From Boswellia sacra (lineage: Eukaryota > Streptophyta > Magnoliopsida > Sapindales > Burseraceae), in contig SNVD02011144.1 of NCBI GenBank assembly GCA_013180625.2, positions 248,001 through 312,000 of the forward strand: a stretch of DNA of 64,000 bases. The letters are read 5' to 3'. The stretch's first letter is position 1; every line of letters begins with the position of its first letter. Position numbers and translations under genes: made by a program. Shown in pieces: positions 1-12,299 of the stretch. Below the pieces are notes generated by a model that made no database searches, was not told the origin of the DNA, and worked only from the letters and a program-made list of their open reading frames with translations.

Positions 1-165
1 TTAGAGAATTGATATGGGAATGACTATGCCCAAAGTTTGGGTCTGTCGTTTGTGCAATCGGATTGATAGAAGCTAGAGTTTGTGAAATTCCTAGTTTCAC
101 TTTTGATACAAGGGATTGCACTTGTTGCTTTGAAGTTACCATAATGAAAGTGTTTGGTGACATAA
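1..165 (+). pseudogene. 3' end of an upstream SKIP24-like tandem copy (copy A)
   Basis: This segment matches the 3' ends of the two other SKIP24-like copies in the window (about 6112-6190 and 21575-21710). Shared landmarks are GAATTGATATGGGA, CCAAAGTTTGGG and, with copy C, the stretch around GTGTGTGAAATTTCTAG. It carries no recognisable coding exon and is most likely the 3' untranslated region or downstream flank of a copy that lies mostly outside the window. Whether that copy is functional cannot be judged here. Confidence 0.6.
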
Positions 166-419
166 TTTAAAAGTTATTAACTTTAAAATTTGAAATAATA
201 CTTCTATTAAAGAGTTTTAATTGCCAAATACTTATATTACAGTTATTAGACACCTTCAAAGTTTATCATCTTAATAAAAATCATGTATAACAATGTAAAA
301 TGGTATCCTCAATTTGTTTGGAACAGCATTATGCTTAAATATTTTTTTAGAAAATTTTAATTTTTTTATATAAATTGTCATAATTTTACCTATAATTATA
401 TATATATATATATATATAT

Positions 420-1790
420 TTTTTGACACATCCAAAAATAGGATTGTCTTTCAAGTATAGGAGTGTGGAAGTAATTAACCCGATGAGACCGGGGTCAATC
501 CACAAGGAATGGGATTTTAGCACTACAAATTAATAGGTAAGCAAGTATGATATGAAAAATCAAGATGATATTAACAAAAGGTGGTAAAACCATCCATGCA
601 AATAGAAGGTAAAACCTACCATAGCAAATATAAGAACAATTTCATAAGCAATAAATAAGAATAATTAAAGTACAACAATAAGAGAAATTAACACAATAAT
701 AATGAAAGCTAAGGTTAGGGAATCCGCCCTTGATATATCAAATAAGGATAAGTAGCCCATTTTAGTTCTATGAATTATATTTGTTTCGTTACCAATATTT
801 ATACCACTTCTTATAAATGGGTTCAAGTATCCAATGTGCCAATCACCATATGCCTACAACAAATCAAGGTTCCTAACTAGATTCGTGTCAGTAAGGAAGA
901 ACCATACGACATCTAGAAAAGATCTAAGCATTTGATGTACCAAGCATTGTCGACAATGGATCAAGACCTCCACTTTACGAGTGATGTCAAGATTGATTAA
1001 GAAAATAAATATAAATCATATAAAATAAACAACACAAGATTATGATTATTAAGCATATATCAAAAGGTTAGAAAATTCTTATTCTCATATCAAGGGTTTC
1101 ACCTTTTCACCTTAGCAAGACATTATCAAACAAAGAAAATAAATTGCAAAGAGAAAATGATTTATTAATAACATTAAAAGAACAAAGCACAAGAGAGAAA
1201 ACACAGTAATAAGTGATCCTAGTCAAGGCCAAGATGCCCTAATGGGTCACAAGGCACCTCTATTTATAGATACATTCAAGGGCAAACTTGTCAAATTACA
1301 AAGGAACATTTGTCAAATATTTTGTTGATAATTTAGATAATTAGGTGAACCAACTTTGACCACCGATTTCAGCACCGAATTATTAAGAATTTTGATCACA
1401 TGTCTTCATGAACATTATAGATATTTCTCTCAGCTTTCTAGAACATCATGATTCATACGATTTGGATATGTATTTTGAGAGATATGGTCAAAATATTGAG
1501 GCATGGTCAGGCTGGGCTGAAAGTGTAGATAGGTTCACTTCAAGCCCATTTTTGGTCCACTAAGAGCCCGAATTTGATGATACTTGTGAGGTATAATCTT
1601 GTAGACAATTTAATCAGCTTTTCAAAACATTAAGATTTGCATCATTCTGATCTATAAATAGAAAGTTATGTCTATTTTATCGAACCTACATCAAAATCGA
1701 AATTAAGAGAAAGTTAATTCAAAAGATGTAAAAACTACAAATATGCTTAAGTTGAGGAATTTAATGACACTATTAATGCAATATGATAAA
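420..1790. repeat. Probable non-coding retrotransposon remnant
   Basis: No ORF of note. The stretch begins with a block reading 'GACACATCCAAAAATAGG' and continues with 'AACCCGATGAGACC' and 'GGGGTCAATCCACAAGG'. I associate such wording with dispersed plant LTR-retrotransposon LTR or leader sequences, but I cannot name the family and see no clear termini or target duplication. It is bounded by simple (TA)n sequence at 396-418. It lies between the end of copy A and the start of copy B of the SKIP24-like array, so it may have inserted into the intergenic spacer. Confidence 0.35.
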
Positions 1791-2590
1791 TTAAACTCTT
1801 ATTAAGCATATATATTTAAGTGTTCATCAATATTACTTATTTTTATTTCCTATAAAATTCATATTTTCTTACCCCAAGAGTTTGCATATACTATCATTCT
1901 TTAACACTAAGCAATTATATTGTATTTGTCACCTGCCATACTCTTTTTTTAGATACTTTTCAATTTTTTTAGATAAATTCTACAAACCTCCCCTAAGATC
2001 TTCCGATATCTCATGTGGCTATCTTTAATCATGAAAATATCGCATGCTATCTTTATGTTCAGAACAGTTAAAATTCCGTTAAAAAATATAAAAATTTTTA
2101 GATTAACTTTAATTAGCTATTAAAAATATTTAAAATTCTACATATCCAAAAATTAAAATAAAAAAATAAAGAAATTACTTTGAAAGATATAAACTTTACA
2201 AGATAACTTTTATCAGTGTAAATGTGATAATATTTTGATTATTTAAATATCTTAATTAATGGTTTTAATACAAAATTATTTTTAATAATTTTTAAAAAAT
2301 TTATGTATAATTTATTGTAGTAACTTTTTAAGGATTTATTAGGGTAGTGGTTGATAGAATACCTTTAACAAGTTTTTGACTTTTATTTTTTAATTTTTTT
2401 AAATTTTGGATATTTTGAACAGTCATTTATAAGCAATTTGAAAATTTAATATTTTTCAACCAAATTTTAAATGGTTCTTAATATAAAGAAGAGGAATATG
2501 AGAATTTTTATATCAGAAATAGTTATAAAAATTTCGGCAAACCTCAGTGAGGATTGTGGAATTGACTTTTGTTTTTTATTTTTACTAAGT
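1791..2590. other. AT-rich intergenic DNA
   Basis: Very AT-rich spacer upstream of the SKIP24-like copy B, with homopolymer and TA-rich runs. I see no coding signal, RNA gene or clear transposon ends. Confidence 0.6.
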
Positions 2591-2595
2591 TTTTG

Positions 2596-2602
2596 TATAA
2601 AA
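2596..2602 (+). promoter_or_regulatory. Candidate TATA box of SKIP24-like copy B
   Basis: TATAAAA lies 127 bp upstream of the ATG at 2723, a usual distance for a plant TATA box plus a short 5' UTR. A second TATAAAA (about 2611) also fits. Based on the motif and position only. Confidence 0.35.
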
Positions 2603-2722
2603 TGACATGGATATAAAATTATCACTTTCTTTTCAGTTGTTATACGACACGTCGGTTGAGGTGAAATTCTCCGAGCAGCACATAAAATCAGTCAAAGTCC
2701 ATCAGAGTTGTAGAAGAGAAGA

Positions 2723-3892
2723 ATGTCGGCAAATGCTCTACCAGACGAGTTATGGAGGAAAATCCTCGAAGCCGGAATTCAAAATTCAGGCTTCAACTAT
2801 AAGGACCTCTGCTGCATCTCAATCTCCTGTAGGCGCCTCCACCGCTTATCTGATGAAGACTCTTTGTGGTTGCCCGTACTCGCCTCTGATTTCCTTCTTG
2901 ATCATCAAGTCAAAACTGCCTTGGCATCGTCGTCTTTCTCATCGGTGAAAATGATCTACAAGTTTAGGTTTGAGAAGCACAAGGAGAAGAAATTGGCGGC
3001 GCACAGAAGGGCGGTCTTATGGAAAGAGAGTCAAGTGGCGGATAATTTGAGAAAGCTGCGAGAAATCGAGAGAAATTTGCGAGATGAAACCGATAAAATG
3101 AAATCCACTGTCGCCGAATTATCGGAGTTACGCAGAGTCAGGTAAAATGAACTGATTGTGGAGCTTTTTTAGCTTAATTTGATTATTTCTTAGAATTAGA
3201 AACAACTTTGTTTGGTAACAAGGACTGAATTATGCTTTCAAAAATGTGTTTTGAGTGGTTTGTGCTTAATCTAATTGAGTTTTTTTATATCGATTTTTCG
3301 TGGATTAAATGTACTTTTATTTGAGTAATTTAGATAGTTACTAGGTTTTGAGTACGGGAAAGGTTTTGATGTGATTTAGTATTCGTTTAGATTTGTGATC
3401 ATTCGAATATATGTGAAGTTTCGGGCTCCTCGTGATGATTGGTTGTTTCAGGCAAGCTTCAGTGGCCTTGAATGTATGACAGCCAGAGGTTGTTAGGGGT
3501 AAGCAGAAACAAATAGTTGAGCAATGCGTTGTTCCTGTCGAATCAAGATTGCGTGCACTTGAGATGGAACTTAGGCTGTGCAGGCAACAGATTGTAGGCT
3601 TTGATAAGGCGTATGTAAGTATCAACCTCTGTTGATATATTCGATTTTTTCATTGAGTTTGGAGGTGGATTGCAAAATATATTTGTAGCTCTTTGTTATT
3701 TTCCCATGGCAGAAGGAGCAGAGGCAAAGACTTGACAAGGCAAAGGAAGAGTTGGAATCCATGAAATATCATCCTTTGCGAGAGTATAAGATGACAAATA
3801 GTGAAGACAATGAGTGCAACAGAAAGAGGAAGAAATTAAAAGCATGTAGTAATCGTAAGCAACTTAGTTCTTGTTCTTTTTATATCAAATAG
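2723..3892 (+). pseudogene. SKIP24: SKIP24-like F-box gene, copy B, with a nonsense codon in exon 2
   Basis: Resembles plant F-box protein SKIP24, a putative SCF E3 ligase substrate adaptor that binds SKP1/ASK through its N-terminal F-box. Exon 1 is 2723-3141: the F-box starts MSANALPDELWRKILEAG and runs to about residue 50 (LCCISISCRRLHRLSDEDSLW); a Lys/Glu-rich coiled coil covers about residues 85-139. The exon ends in AG|gtaaaa and joins 3452-3614, then 3713 onward, where the frame closes at 3890-3892 or splices out at a donor at 3855. Exon 2 reads N-V-stop-Q-P: TGA at 3477-3479 stands where I expect Trp (TGG) in the family. The product would stop after about 148 residues, keeping the F-box but losing the C-terminal coiled coil. 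An intact splice pattern suggests a recent lesion. Homology of the downstream region with copies A and C continues to about 6190, so more 3' sequence or UTR lies there. A truncated functional protein cannot be excluded. Confidence 0.75.
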
Positions 3893-6190
3893 AATATTCA
3901 TATTCTTTTTCTTTTTTCTATAAAAAGAAAGAAAGTGATTATTTATATATTTGAGGTGGTCTTTTAACATTTTGCAAATTATCTAAGCCAGGATTACCTG
4001 TGTATATATAATACCTCAGCTCTTTCTTCCATTCTGTTTCCTTTTGAATTTTTGGAAATTTTTTTTTCTAGACAACACACACACAGTAAATATAACCTAA
4101 TATTTGTTAGAATGAACTCTATATGCCTTGATGGTTGATAAAGTAACAAGTGGCATGAAATTATACATTTTCAAGCCACCTCATTGTGACCTCTTATATC
4201 TTTGTGTAATGGGGGCTGCCACTTGAGACTTGCTGTGTGGCATCATAATAGTCAGAGTGGCATATCTTTCTGGTCCATAATGATGTCATATTTATTTGGG
4301 CCATCTTTGTATTTCCTAACAAAATTGGATTTGGATAATACTTCCTGTATTTTCAATAATTCTTTTTCTATTTGAGAGATATGGAAGTCAATTTCTGTTC
4401 GAAATTATATGTGGAGATCATTATAGGGATTTGTGTCTTGTTAGATTTTATTGTCGTTTTGAAATTTTTGACTGGATATTATAGGAAAATATCAAAAGGC
4501 TTTTTTGAAATAAACTTATACTTAAAGATTTTTCAATTAAGGAAACACTGAAAAGTCTTTTTACAACTGCAAAGTGCTGAATTATCGAAACGACAGCTAA
4601 GAATCTTGTTCTCTCTCTTGTTTCCTTAATACTGTACCTGATGCAACCTTGGACTCCAGCTTTAAACCATTGAGAATTTGATCCCAATCGCTGAAATCAC
4701 TGCCTGTATGTGCCATCGATCAATATTTACAACTGCAAAGTGCTGAATTATCAAAAAGGTCTTCATCCAGAGTCTATGGCTGGTAAGAATCTTGTTCTCT
4801 CTCTTGTTGAAGAAAAGCTTAACTTGTGCCTCATGATCATTTGCATGTGTTAGGAAAATTTAGAATGCAAACCTATTCTTAGGTCTTTTTCTTATTGAGA
4901 AATCTATAGTAAGTTTAATTTTTCCTTTACGATATTATTCTAAGTAGTTGATGATTGCAAATTTAATATTTTGGAACATTGTATTAAATATTATCTGTGA
5001 CTGAAGTATTTTTGTTCCTTACCAAGGGCATTATTGATCCTGCAAATCAATAAGCATGACCAACCCAAGCAGCGGTATAAGTAGTTTTATCATTATTCTC
5101 GGTTACCTGAAGTGGACCTTAGTTTCCAAAATATTGAACGATAATTAACTTAAAGTACATGGTTGAAACTTGGCCAGATGGGTGTATTAATATTTGTAAA
5201 TGAGTTTAAACAAGGTGAAGGTTGCTTGTAAGACGGTCTTTTTTCATCCTTTGATGAGCTGTGTAGGCCGTCGAGTATCATTTTTTTGATGCATTTCTGT
5301 ATTGAGTCATTGAGTCAGTATTTTTATATATGTAGATTGATTGATTTTCTCACCCAATTTATTCTAGGATAGACAGAGTTCCCATACCCTTTCATAGGAG
5401 TTGACAAAGCTCATACCAGCAACAAATTTACTTAATTCTTTATCAGATTCAAGCTCGCACACTCAACAAATTTTTGTTTAATTCTTTATCAAATTCATCT
5501 TAATTAGAAAACCCACCATAATTATTGCTTTTGCTAAATTGGCTAGTCAACTTCTTCTAAAGTATGGACTTATAAACTGATGCTAAAATAAATTAGAACG
5601 GTTGTGTAACTTCTGACTTCAGACTTGGGTACTCCTTTTTTAAATAAAAAGAACAAGAAAATCATATTATGTCGGTGCTGTAAAGACAATGTATTGTAAT
5701 GTTGAGTATTAATATTCTTCTTTCTTGGATGTATCCTTGCTAGTTGGCAAATATTTTTTGCATTTCTCTTCTTCCTTCAGTGCTTGTAAACCTAAAATCT
5801 TGGCTTTTGTATGACACCAACAATGTTACCGAAGCCAACAACAGGTCTCACTTCCCGGACCGTCTGACCCTAAGCTTGGAAGAGGAGCACTCCAGTAACT
5901 TCTGTAGATTGTACGTTGAAGGGTCTATGACAACAATACCCCCTTTATTGGTTTAATTGAACGCCGATCAGTATTAAGCAGAAGACAAAGAAGATTGCAT
6001 AGCATATAAGATATAATGGGGGGATTCGTATGTGTCTGATATAATGTGATTGAAGGTAAAGATTGTATGAACATTTTAATTATAATTTATAAGTTTTGGG
6101 AGAAAACCTCCTCGGGGAATTGATATGGGATTGAGTATGCCCAAAGTTTGGGGTCTTCCGTTTGTGTAAATGGATTGGTAAACAGTCAGA
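3893..6190 (+). other. Downstream/3' region of SKIP24-like copy B
   Basis: Probably introns, small exons and 3' UTR of copy B. The part at about 5730-6190 is alignable with 20490-21660 in copy C, and the last 80 bases with the start of the window. It contains an imperfect duplication: about 4561-4622 is repeated at about 4728-4808, both starting TTACAACTGCAAAGTGCTGA and ending in AAGAATCTTGTTCTCTC. No further coding exon could be proved. Confidence 0.45.
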
Positions 6191-6864
6191 TTTAATGGTG
6201 AAAATTAACAATAAACGAGGTGGTATATTAAACCATAAGGTAGGAGACTAGTTGATATTAATAAAAAAAATAGAGGTGGGAGAATAATGTTTACCCTAAT
6301 ATTGATATATAAAATTTCGATATAATATGATATCCTTTCATTTTGTAGAAGGTTTGTTTCAATGAACTCTATAAGATTGTCATGAAATCTAACAAATTCT
6401 AAAAGTGTCAAATATTAACAAAAACTTTTGGCATTTATGTTAATTTTGTTAACATTAAGGTTTGTTAAATAAATTGCACAAGAACTTGTATTATGGTCCA
6501 GATGGAATGCCACAAAAGCAAAATGGAGCAAAAGTCAAGTCCAATACTTTTTGGGTGGAACATTCTATTGTCGTATCTCCAAGAAAGAATTTCATTTTTT
6601 AATGAAAATTTTTTAAATAATGAATTTGGTTACGATTGACAACTTTTAATTGAAAACTATCGAAATATTTGAATGAAAACTTCCCTAATTCTGAACTATT
6701 ATATTATTTATCACTAATATAATATCGAAAGTATAACACATTTTATATAAAGAATCATTACTCTTTATTTTTTTTCTTGTAACCGAGGTGTTCGGACCAG
6801 TTTATGCGCATTACAGCTAATCCTCGGGAGAGAGTAGCACGATCACAACCCACTATTATTGACA
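6191..6864. other. Intergenic spacer between SKIP24-like copies B and C
   Basis: AT-rich, no coding signal. Homology with the tandem unit stops at about 6190 and resumes at 6865 inside what corresponds to intron 1, so exon 1 of copy C is missing. Confidence 0.5.
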
Positions 6865-7019
6865 AGAGTTTTTTAGTGTAGCTTAATTTGATTATTTCTA
6901 AGAATTAGAAAACAAATTTGTTTGGAAACATGGATTGAATTATGCTTAAAATAAAAATGTGTTTTGAATTGTGCTTAATCTAATTGAGTTGTTGATATTG
7001 ATTTTTCGTGGATTAAATG

Positions 7020-8343
7020 TGTTAGTGCTAAAAAGTCACACTAACCAAAAATGAAAGAATGTAAGGGGAAAACAAGAAAATAAGAAAGGCGCCCTTGGGA
7101 GATATGGAGGTTAAGAATGGTGGTAATGAATTTTGTTATAGAATCTATTGGTTTTGTTGAGGGCTTGTGCTTGGTGAAACTCAGGTAGTATCTTATGAAG
7201 CATTGGTAGTGAGTGAGCTGAAAGCTGAGAGGGAATTTGAGGTGAGGTATAGTTCGAGATTCAAGCAATCTCAAGTGATATCAGGGGGTTGAGCAAGATA
7301 TGAGTTCGAAATGGTGAATGGCTCAATTAAGATAAGATGGTAACAAACCTCTGACAACCTTTGATAGCATGTGGACAAGCCTTTGAGAACTAAAAATGAC
7401 GTCTGGATAGGATCCTCCTTCTTCAACCTGAGAAAAAGACCTTCAGGTTAGTCCCATGGTGGCTGGAATGGTTTTTGGTGTGAATAAGCTCTTCCTCGTA
7501 GCTACAAAATGGCCAAAAAGATTAGGGGCACCTGGTTTTTCACCGACACTAACTATTCGATGCTTAAGTCAGTTTTGGGTAAGCTTTGATGGTGAAAAAA
7601 CATTAGAAAAGGATAGTGGAAGGAGTGCTTTCATGGAAAGAAATAATGGAACAGTTATTACAACGGAGTTTGGCTAGTGAATATACTTTGAATCTTCCTA
7701 ATGATTGTCAAAAAATGAATCCCCTGCTCTGGAGGCATAAATCGATTTAAATAGATGGTCTTTGATGTGTAACCTAGATCCTTGCCATTCATGTATATCA
7801 AGTGTCATAATCCTTAGACGTTTATATTCTTCTAGATAATTATGGAGTGAGTTTACAACCCTAATTTCAAAGTACTGAGGTGTTACCACATGGCCAATCA
7901 TCATTTCATTATTTATGGATAATGATATTAAGGTTTGGATGAGTTGTTAGTCAACAAGATAAAGATTAGTTTGTTGATGCCGGATCATTGCCAAAATGAA
8001 CCTTCGTTTGGTGACCATGAAGGACTTTTGACATTCATTTTATGTGTGAGAAATGAATAAAGGCATGAGTAAAACTATAAATCACTATGTAACTTGGCCA
8101 TCCATATGGCGCAGTTGTGGCTTATTATACTGAGGCTTAGTTCAATAAAGCCTAAACTGGTAGCAAGTGGTAACTTTATTTCATGTGTGACGCTTCTGGC
8201 TCAGTTTCAAATAGCTAGGTCTTTCATATCTTTAAGGCTAACTTCCAACAAGAGTTACTCGGTTGATGCTTCGACTCCATAAAAATCATTGAGTTGACTT
8301 AGGAGGTTATTATGGTCTCTCTAGGAGACTCTAAGAAATAACA
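7020..8343 (+). repeat. Left LTR of the gypsy element
   Basis: Starts TGTTAGTGCTAAAAAGTC and ends at AAATAACA. It aligns over its whole length with the reverse complement of 18588-19907, with many substitutions and small indels. Directly after it pol begins in mid reverse transcriptase, so the usual primer-binding site, gag and protease are missing. Confidence 0.7.
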
Positions 8344-8345
8344 TC

Positions 8346-11140
8346 AAAATCGAGAGTAGATCGACTTATGGATGCCATAGTGGGCCATGAGTAGATGAGC
8401 TTAATGGATGCCTTTTCAGGTTACAATTAGATCAAGATGTACCAACCAGATGAATAGAAGACCACATTCATTACAAATCAAGGATTGTATCGTTACAAAG
8501 TCATGCCATTTAGCCTCAAGAATGCTAGAGCCACTTATCAAAGACTTATGAACAAGCTCTTCAAAGAGCAAATTAGCAAAAACATAGAAGTCTACATTGA
8601 TGACATGCTAACCAAGTACATTACTAGGGAGAAGCATTTTGAAGACTTAAAGCAAACCTTTGAGGTATTGGGACAACATCATATGAAATTAAACCCAAAG
8701 AAGTATGCATTCGGAGTGTCTGCAGATAAGTTCTTAAGTTTCATTGTAAGCTAAAGAAGCATTGAAGCTAACCCGATCAGATCCAAGCTGTTTGTGACAT
8801 GGAATCCTCTAAGCTACTCAAACAAGTGCAAATACTGACCGAAAGGTTAAGAGCTTTGAGTCAATTCATTTTGAGAGCCATAGATAACTAATTTATATTT
8901 TTTAAAAGCAATGAGACAAGGCAATAAGATGGAATGGACAACTAAGTGTAAGAATGCTTTCCAACAACTGAAGAATTACTTAGTAAGTCCTCCACTTCTT
9001 TCGACACCCCAACAAGCTAAGACTTTATACTCATTACAAGTAAGTCTATTATAAATGTAGAGACCCATTACTCAACTCTAAAGAAGTTAGCTCTTACCTT
9101 GGTAATCTCTTTCATCAAGCTTAAGTCTTGCGTCTAAGCAAATTCAATTTACATAGTCATTGATCAACCATTGAAACAAATCTGATAAAAGCTAGAACTC
9201 TCAGATCACTTAACAAAGTGGAGCATTGAGATAATTAAGTATGACATCACTTTTTCTCATAAAAACACAATCAAGGCTCAAGTAGTTACTGAATTCGTAG
9301 CTAAATTCACCAACTGCTTAAGAGGGTATGATGGTAATAAGATGCTACCTAGGCAAGAAAGTGATACACGCCAACAAAATTTGGAAGTATTGAACAATCA
9401 AACCTCACCACCAGTGAAGCACCAAGAAGTAGCAAGTTGGACTTTTTATGTTGATGAAAAAGTATAAATAAGAAAGGTAGTAGAGTTGGAATTATTTTAA
9501 TGAGTCTAAAAAAATGGTACTCTGTTATGGTTTGAAATTTAGGTTTAAGGCTTCCAATAACAAAGTAAAGTATGAAATGGTCTTGGCCGAAATGAGAATG
9601 GCAAAGAATTTAGGAGTTAAGAAACTAACCTTCAAGAATGATTCACAAGCGTTGTAAGCCAAGTGAATTCAAAATACCAAGCCAAGGGTAGCAACATGGT
9701 GACTTATCTTTAAAGAGTCTACAAATTAAAGAAAAATTTCAAAGAGTTGATAGTAAAAAGAATCCCATAAGAGGGAAACCCATAAGCTAATTTTTTAGCT
9801 AAGTTAGCATCCTCTTAGAGCTTTAAAAGTGAGACTCCTTACTTCTGAATGATTATCACAAACTCCTTCATGGATCTTTCTTAACACATAGTTAGCATCT
9901 TCGTTATTGAGACACTTTAAGTATGGCACTAAATAACCTCTCTTATATAAGACACTATCAAATAAAGAATATCTAGCTGCATGATACCTAAGCTTCCTTG
10001 TGGCTAACTTGTCATGTGGGATTTCTCTAGTTGTGAAGTAAGCTAGCATGGGATCCATCTAACTCGGTGATTGACTCACTGCTTTCACTTCAAAAGTGAC
10101 TTTCTCCATATGAATGTTGGGTTTTGGGATGAGCTTTAAGGGGACCACCTTTATGACATCTTGATTTTATAGGTTATTATTGGCCCACCATGCATGAATA
10201 TGAAAAGCTCTTCATAATGAGATGTGACACATGCCAACAGTTTGCAAACATACAAAGACAACCATTTGAGAAGCTTACCTTATTGAGTAGCCCTTCGAAC
10301 TTACTTGGCCTTTTTCCAACATCTAATGTCAAGTTAAGTTTGTAATAGTTGTTGTTGATTATTTCACCAAGTAGGTTAAAGTAGAACCATTGACAACTAT
10401 TACTGAGAATAACACTACAGACTTCATCTGGAAGTATCTTATTTGCAAGTTTGGGATCCTACATAGTATAATGACTGATAATGACAAACAATTTCATAAT
10501 ACCAACCTTAGAGAACTTCGTGAACAGCTCAGGATCTATCACAAATACTTCTCACTAGCTCACCCTCAAACTGACAGACAAGTGAAGTTAGTTAACAAAG
10601 AGACAAAGCATTTTCTCAAGACCAAGTCGGAAGCATACAAAAAGGCATGAGCCAAGCAGCTTCACAAGGCCTTGAGGGCTAATAAAACCACCTCAAGATC
10701 CACAACAGGGAAAACTCATTACTCTTTATCTTTCGGAGTAGAGGTTGTAGCTGTAGTTGAAGTGGGAATGCCTAACCTTTAGAGAATTGCCCATGATCTG
10801 AAGACTACTTCTGAAGGGCTTAGAATGTGCTTAGACTTGGTTGAAGAGGAGTGAGACATGGCACAAGTCATATTGGCAGCATACCAACCAAAGGTGGCTA
10901 AATTCTACAATTTTAGAGTTAAGGCTAGAAAGTTTGAAGTTGGAGACTTGATCTTAAGGAAGGTAATGTTAAACACATAGGAACCAGAAGTTGGAGTCTG
11001 AGGACCTAACCCGGAAGATCTATACCAAATAAAGCAAGTTCTTGCTCAAGGGCTTATAGCCTACTTCGTATGGATGAGACTAAAGTTAGGAATTCTTGGA
11101 ATGTTAAGCGCTTGAAGAAGTATTATCAGTGAAGAATTTA
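8346..11140 (+). pseudogene. Ty3-gypsy pol remnant: RT, RNase H, integrase
   Basis: RT begins at about 8350 with DRLMDAIVGHE and FSGYN, then GLYRYKVMPFSLKNARATYQ and the catalytic YIDD box (about 8596). RNase H-like sequence covers about 9420-9815 (SWTFYVDEK to NFLAKLASS). Integrase resumes at 10165 (GYYWPTMHEYEK, CDTCQQFANIQRQPFEKL), its core follows (SIMTDNDKQFHN, AHPQTDRQVKLVN at about 10460-10600) and a chromodomain-less tail runs to about 11140. Stops and frameshifts are frequent. The HHCC zinc-binding part of integrase is present but on the opposite strand (9817-10163). Family level (Tat/Retand-like) is inferred from sequence style and the antisense ORF behind it. Confidence 0.8.
9817..10163 (-). 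other. In-place inversion of the integrase zinc-binding segment
   Basis: On the minus strand this reads KPNIHMEKVTFEVKAVSQSPS, then YHAARYSLFDSVLYKRGYLV, HEGVCDNHSEVRSLTFKALR: the canonical H2C2 part of gypsy integrase (H...H...C...C begins here). On the plus strand the left neighbour ends in AKLASS and the right neighbour begins GYYWP. In family order the segment belongs exactly between these two, in plus orientation. The left breakpoint carries the near-palindrome CTCTTAGAG. Confidence 0.8.
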
Positions 11141-12299
11141 AATTAGAGAGATATTGTAGGTTTAGGATGGCTTATACGCCTATCTCTTGCAAATAGCTAA
11201 CATGCTATATTTTGAAGGCCTAAATGTCTCTTTTCTTTTATTTTTACTAAGAGCCTAAACGTTCCCTTTTTGTAAAAGATCAAGATCCTTCTCCACTGAA
11301 CAAGCTAAGGCTCACTTAATGAATGAGAAACCTAATAAGGTATTATTCATATTATGGTGCAAAATATTTGCTTCTTTATTTAAACGAGCTAAGGCAAAAT
11401 TGATGAGAAAACCCAATGAGATATTATTCAAAATTATTATGGAAAACATTACTATTCCATAGTTGTCCATCTAAGTATAACACACTTTGAAGAAGTTGGG
11501 GTTGAAGAGGTATAATGATTTTTTAGTATTCCAAAGTCACTATTCAAAGGATAGAACTCTTTGAAGAAGCCATGGCTATAAGTACATTAACTAATAGCTT
11601 GCTTGCCTCTATTCCAAAGTTGTCCATCTAAGTATAACACACTTTGAAGAAGTTGGGGTTGCTAGTACATTCACTATTTAACTTTACTAGTTTATAATAA
11701 TCACACCAAATGGAGTACAAAAACAACCCAAGTTACCTTCAACGGAAAAAATTACCTCGAATCACATTTTGTATCTGCATAACAAATAGCTACTAGACTA
11801 AGCAGGATGCCCAAAAAGGGCTAAAGCCTATTCATCATAAATCCAACTAGTGAACTGTGTTATATTCTCTTGTTATGAAAGTTAACTCTTATTTATCTAA
11901 TCTCCTAGTTTATGATTCTAAGTAACCTAATTAAGTTACTTTGACACTTTCGATATGCTTTAGGAAACTGTAATAATAATTGAATTCAAAAATCTTCATA
12001 AAACAAATACTTCAATTATGTACAACAAGTAACATTTCAAAAAAAAAAAAAGAAGTATTCTTTCGTAACAAGTATCCATAGATATTGAGTCATCATTCAA
12101 TAGCAAAGCAAGATGTGTAATAGAAAAAAAAATGGAAACGCCATCAATTATCGTCATTAATCTCGATAAACCATTTCATAGTAGCAAATGCTAATAACAA
12201 TACTGAAAGTGAAATGCCATAACATTATGGGCTTTAGTTCACAAATTGCATTTCTTCCAAAAAAATAAAATGTAAAACAATTAAAATGTAATAAAAATG
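11141..12299. other. Non-coding interior of the gypsy element
   Basis: No coding signal. A stretch of about 36 bases is repeated at about 11457-11492 and 11616-11652 (both contain GTTGTCCATCTAAGTATAAC). Confidence 0.5.

Noticed and set aside
7041..7274. Pair of similar ORFs at 7041-7274 (-) and 19694-19891 (+)
   Set aside because: They mirror each other only because they lie in the inverted LTRs; not genes, but they led to the inverted-LTR finding.
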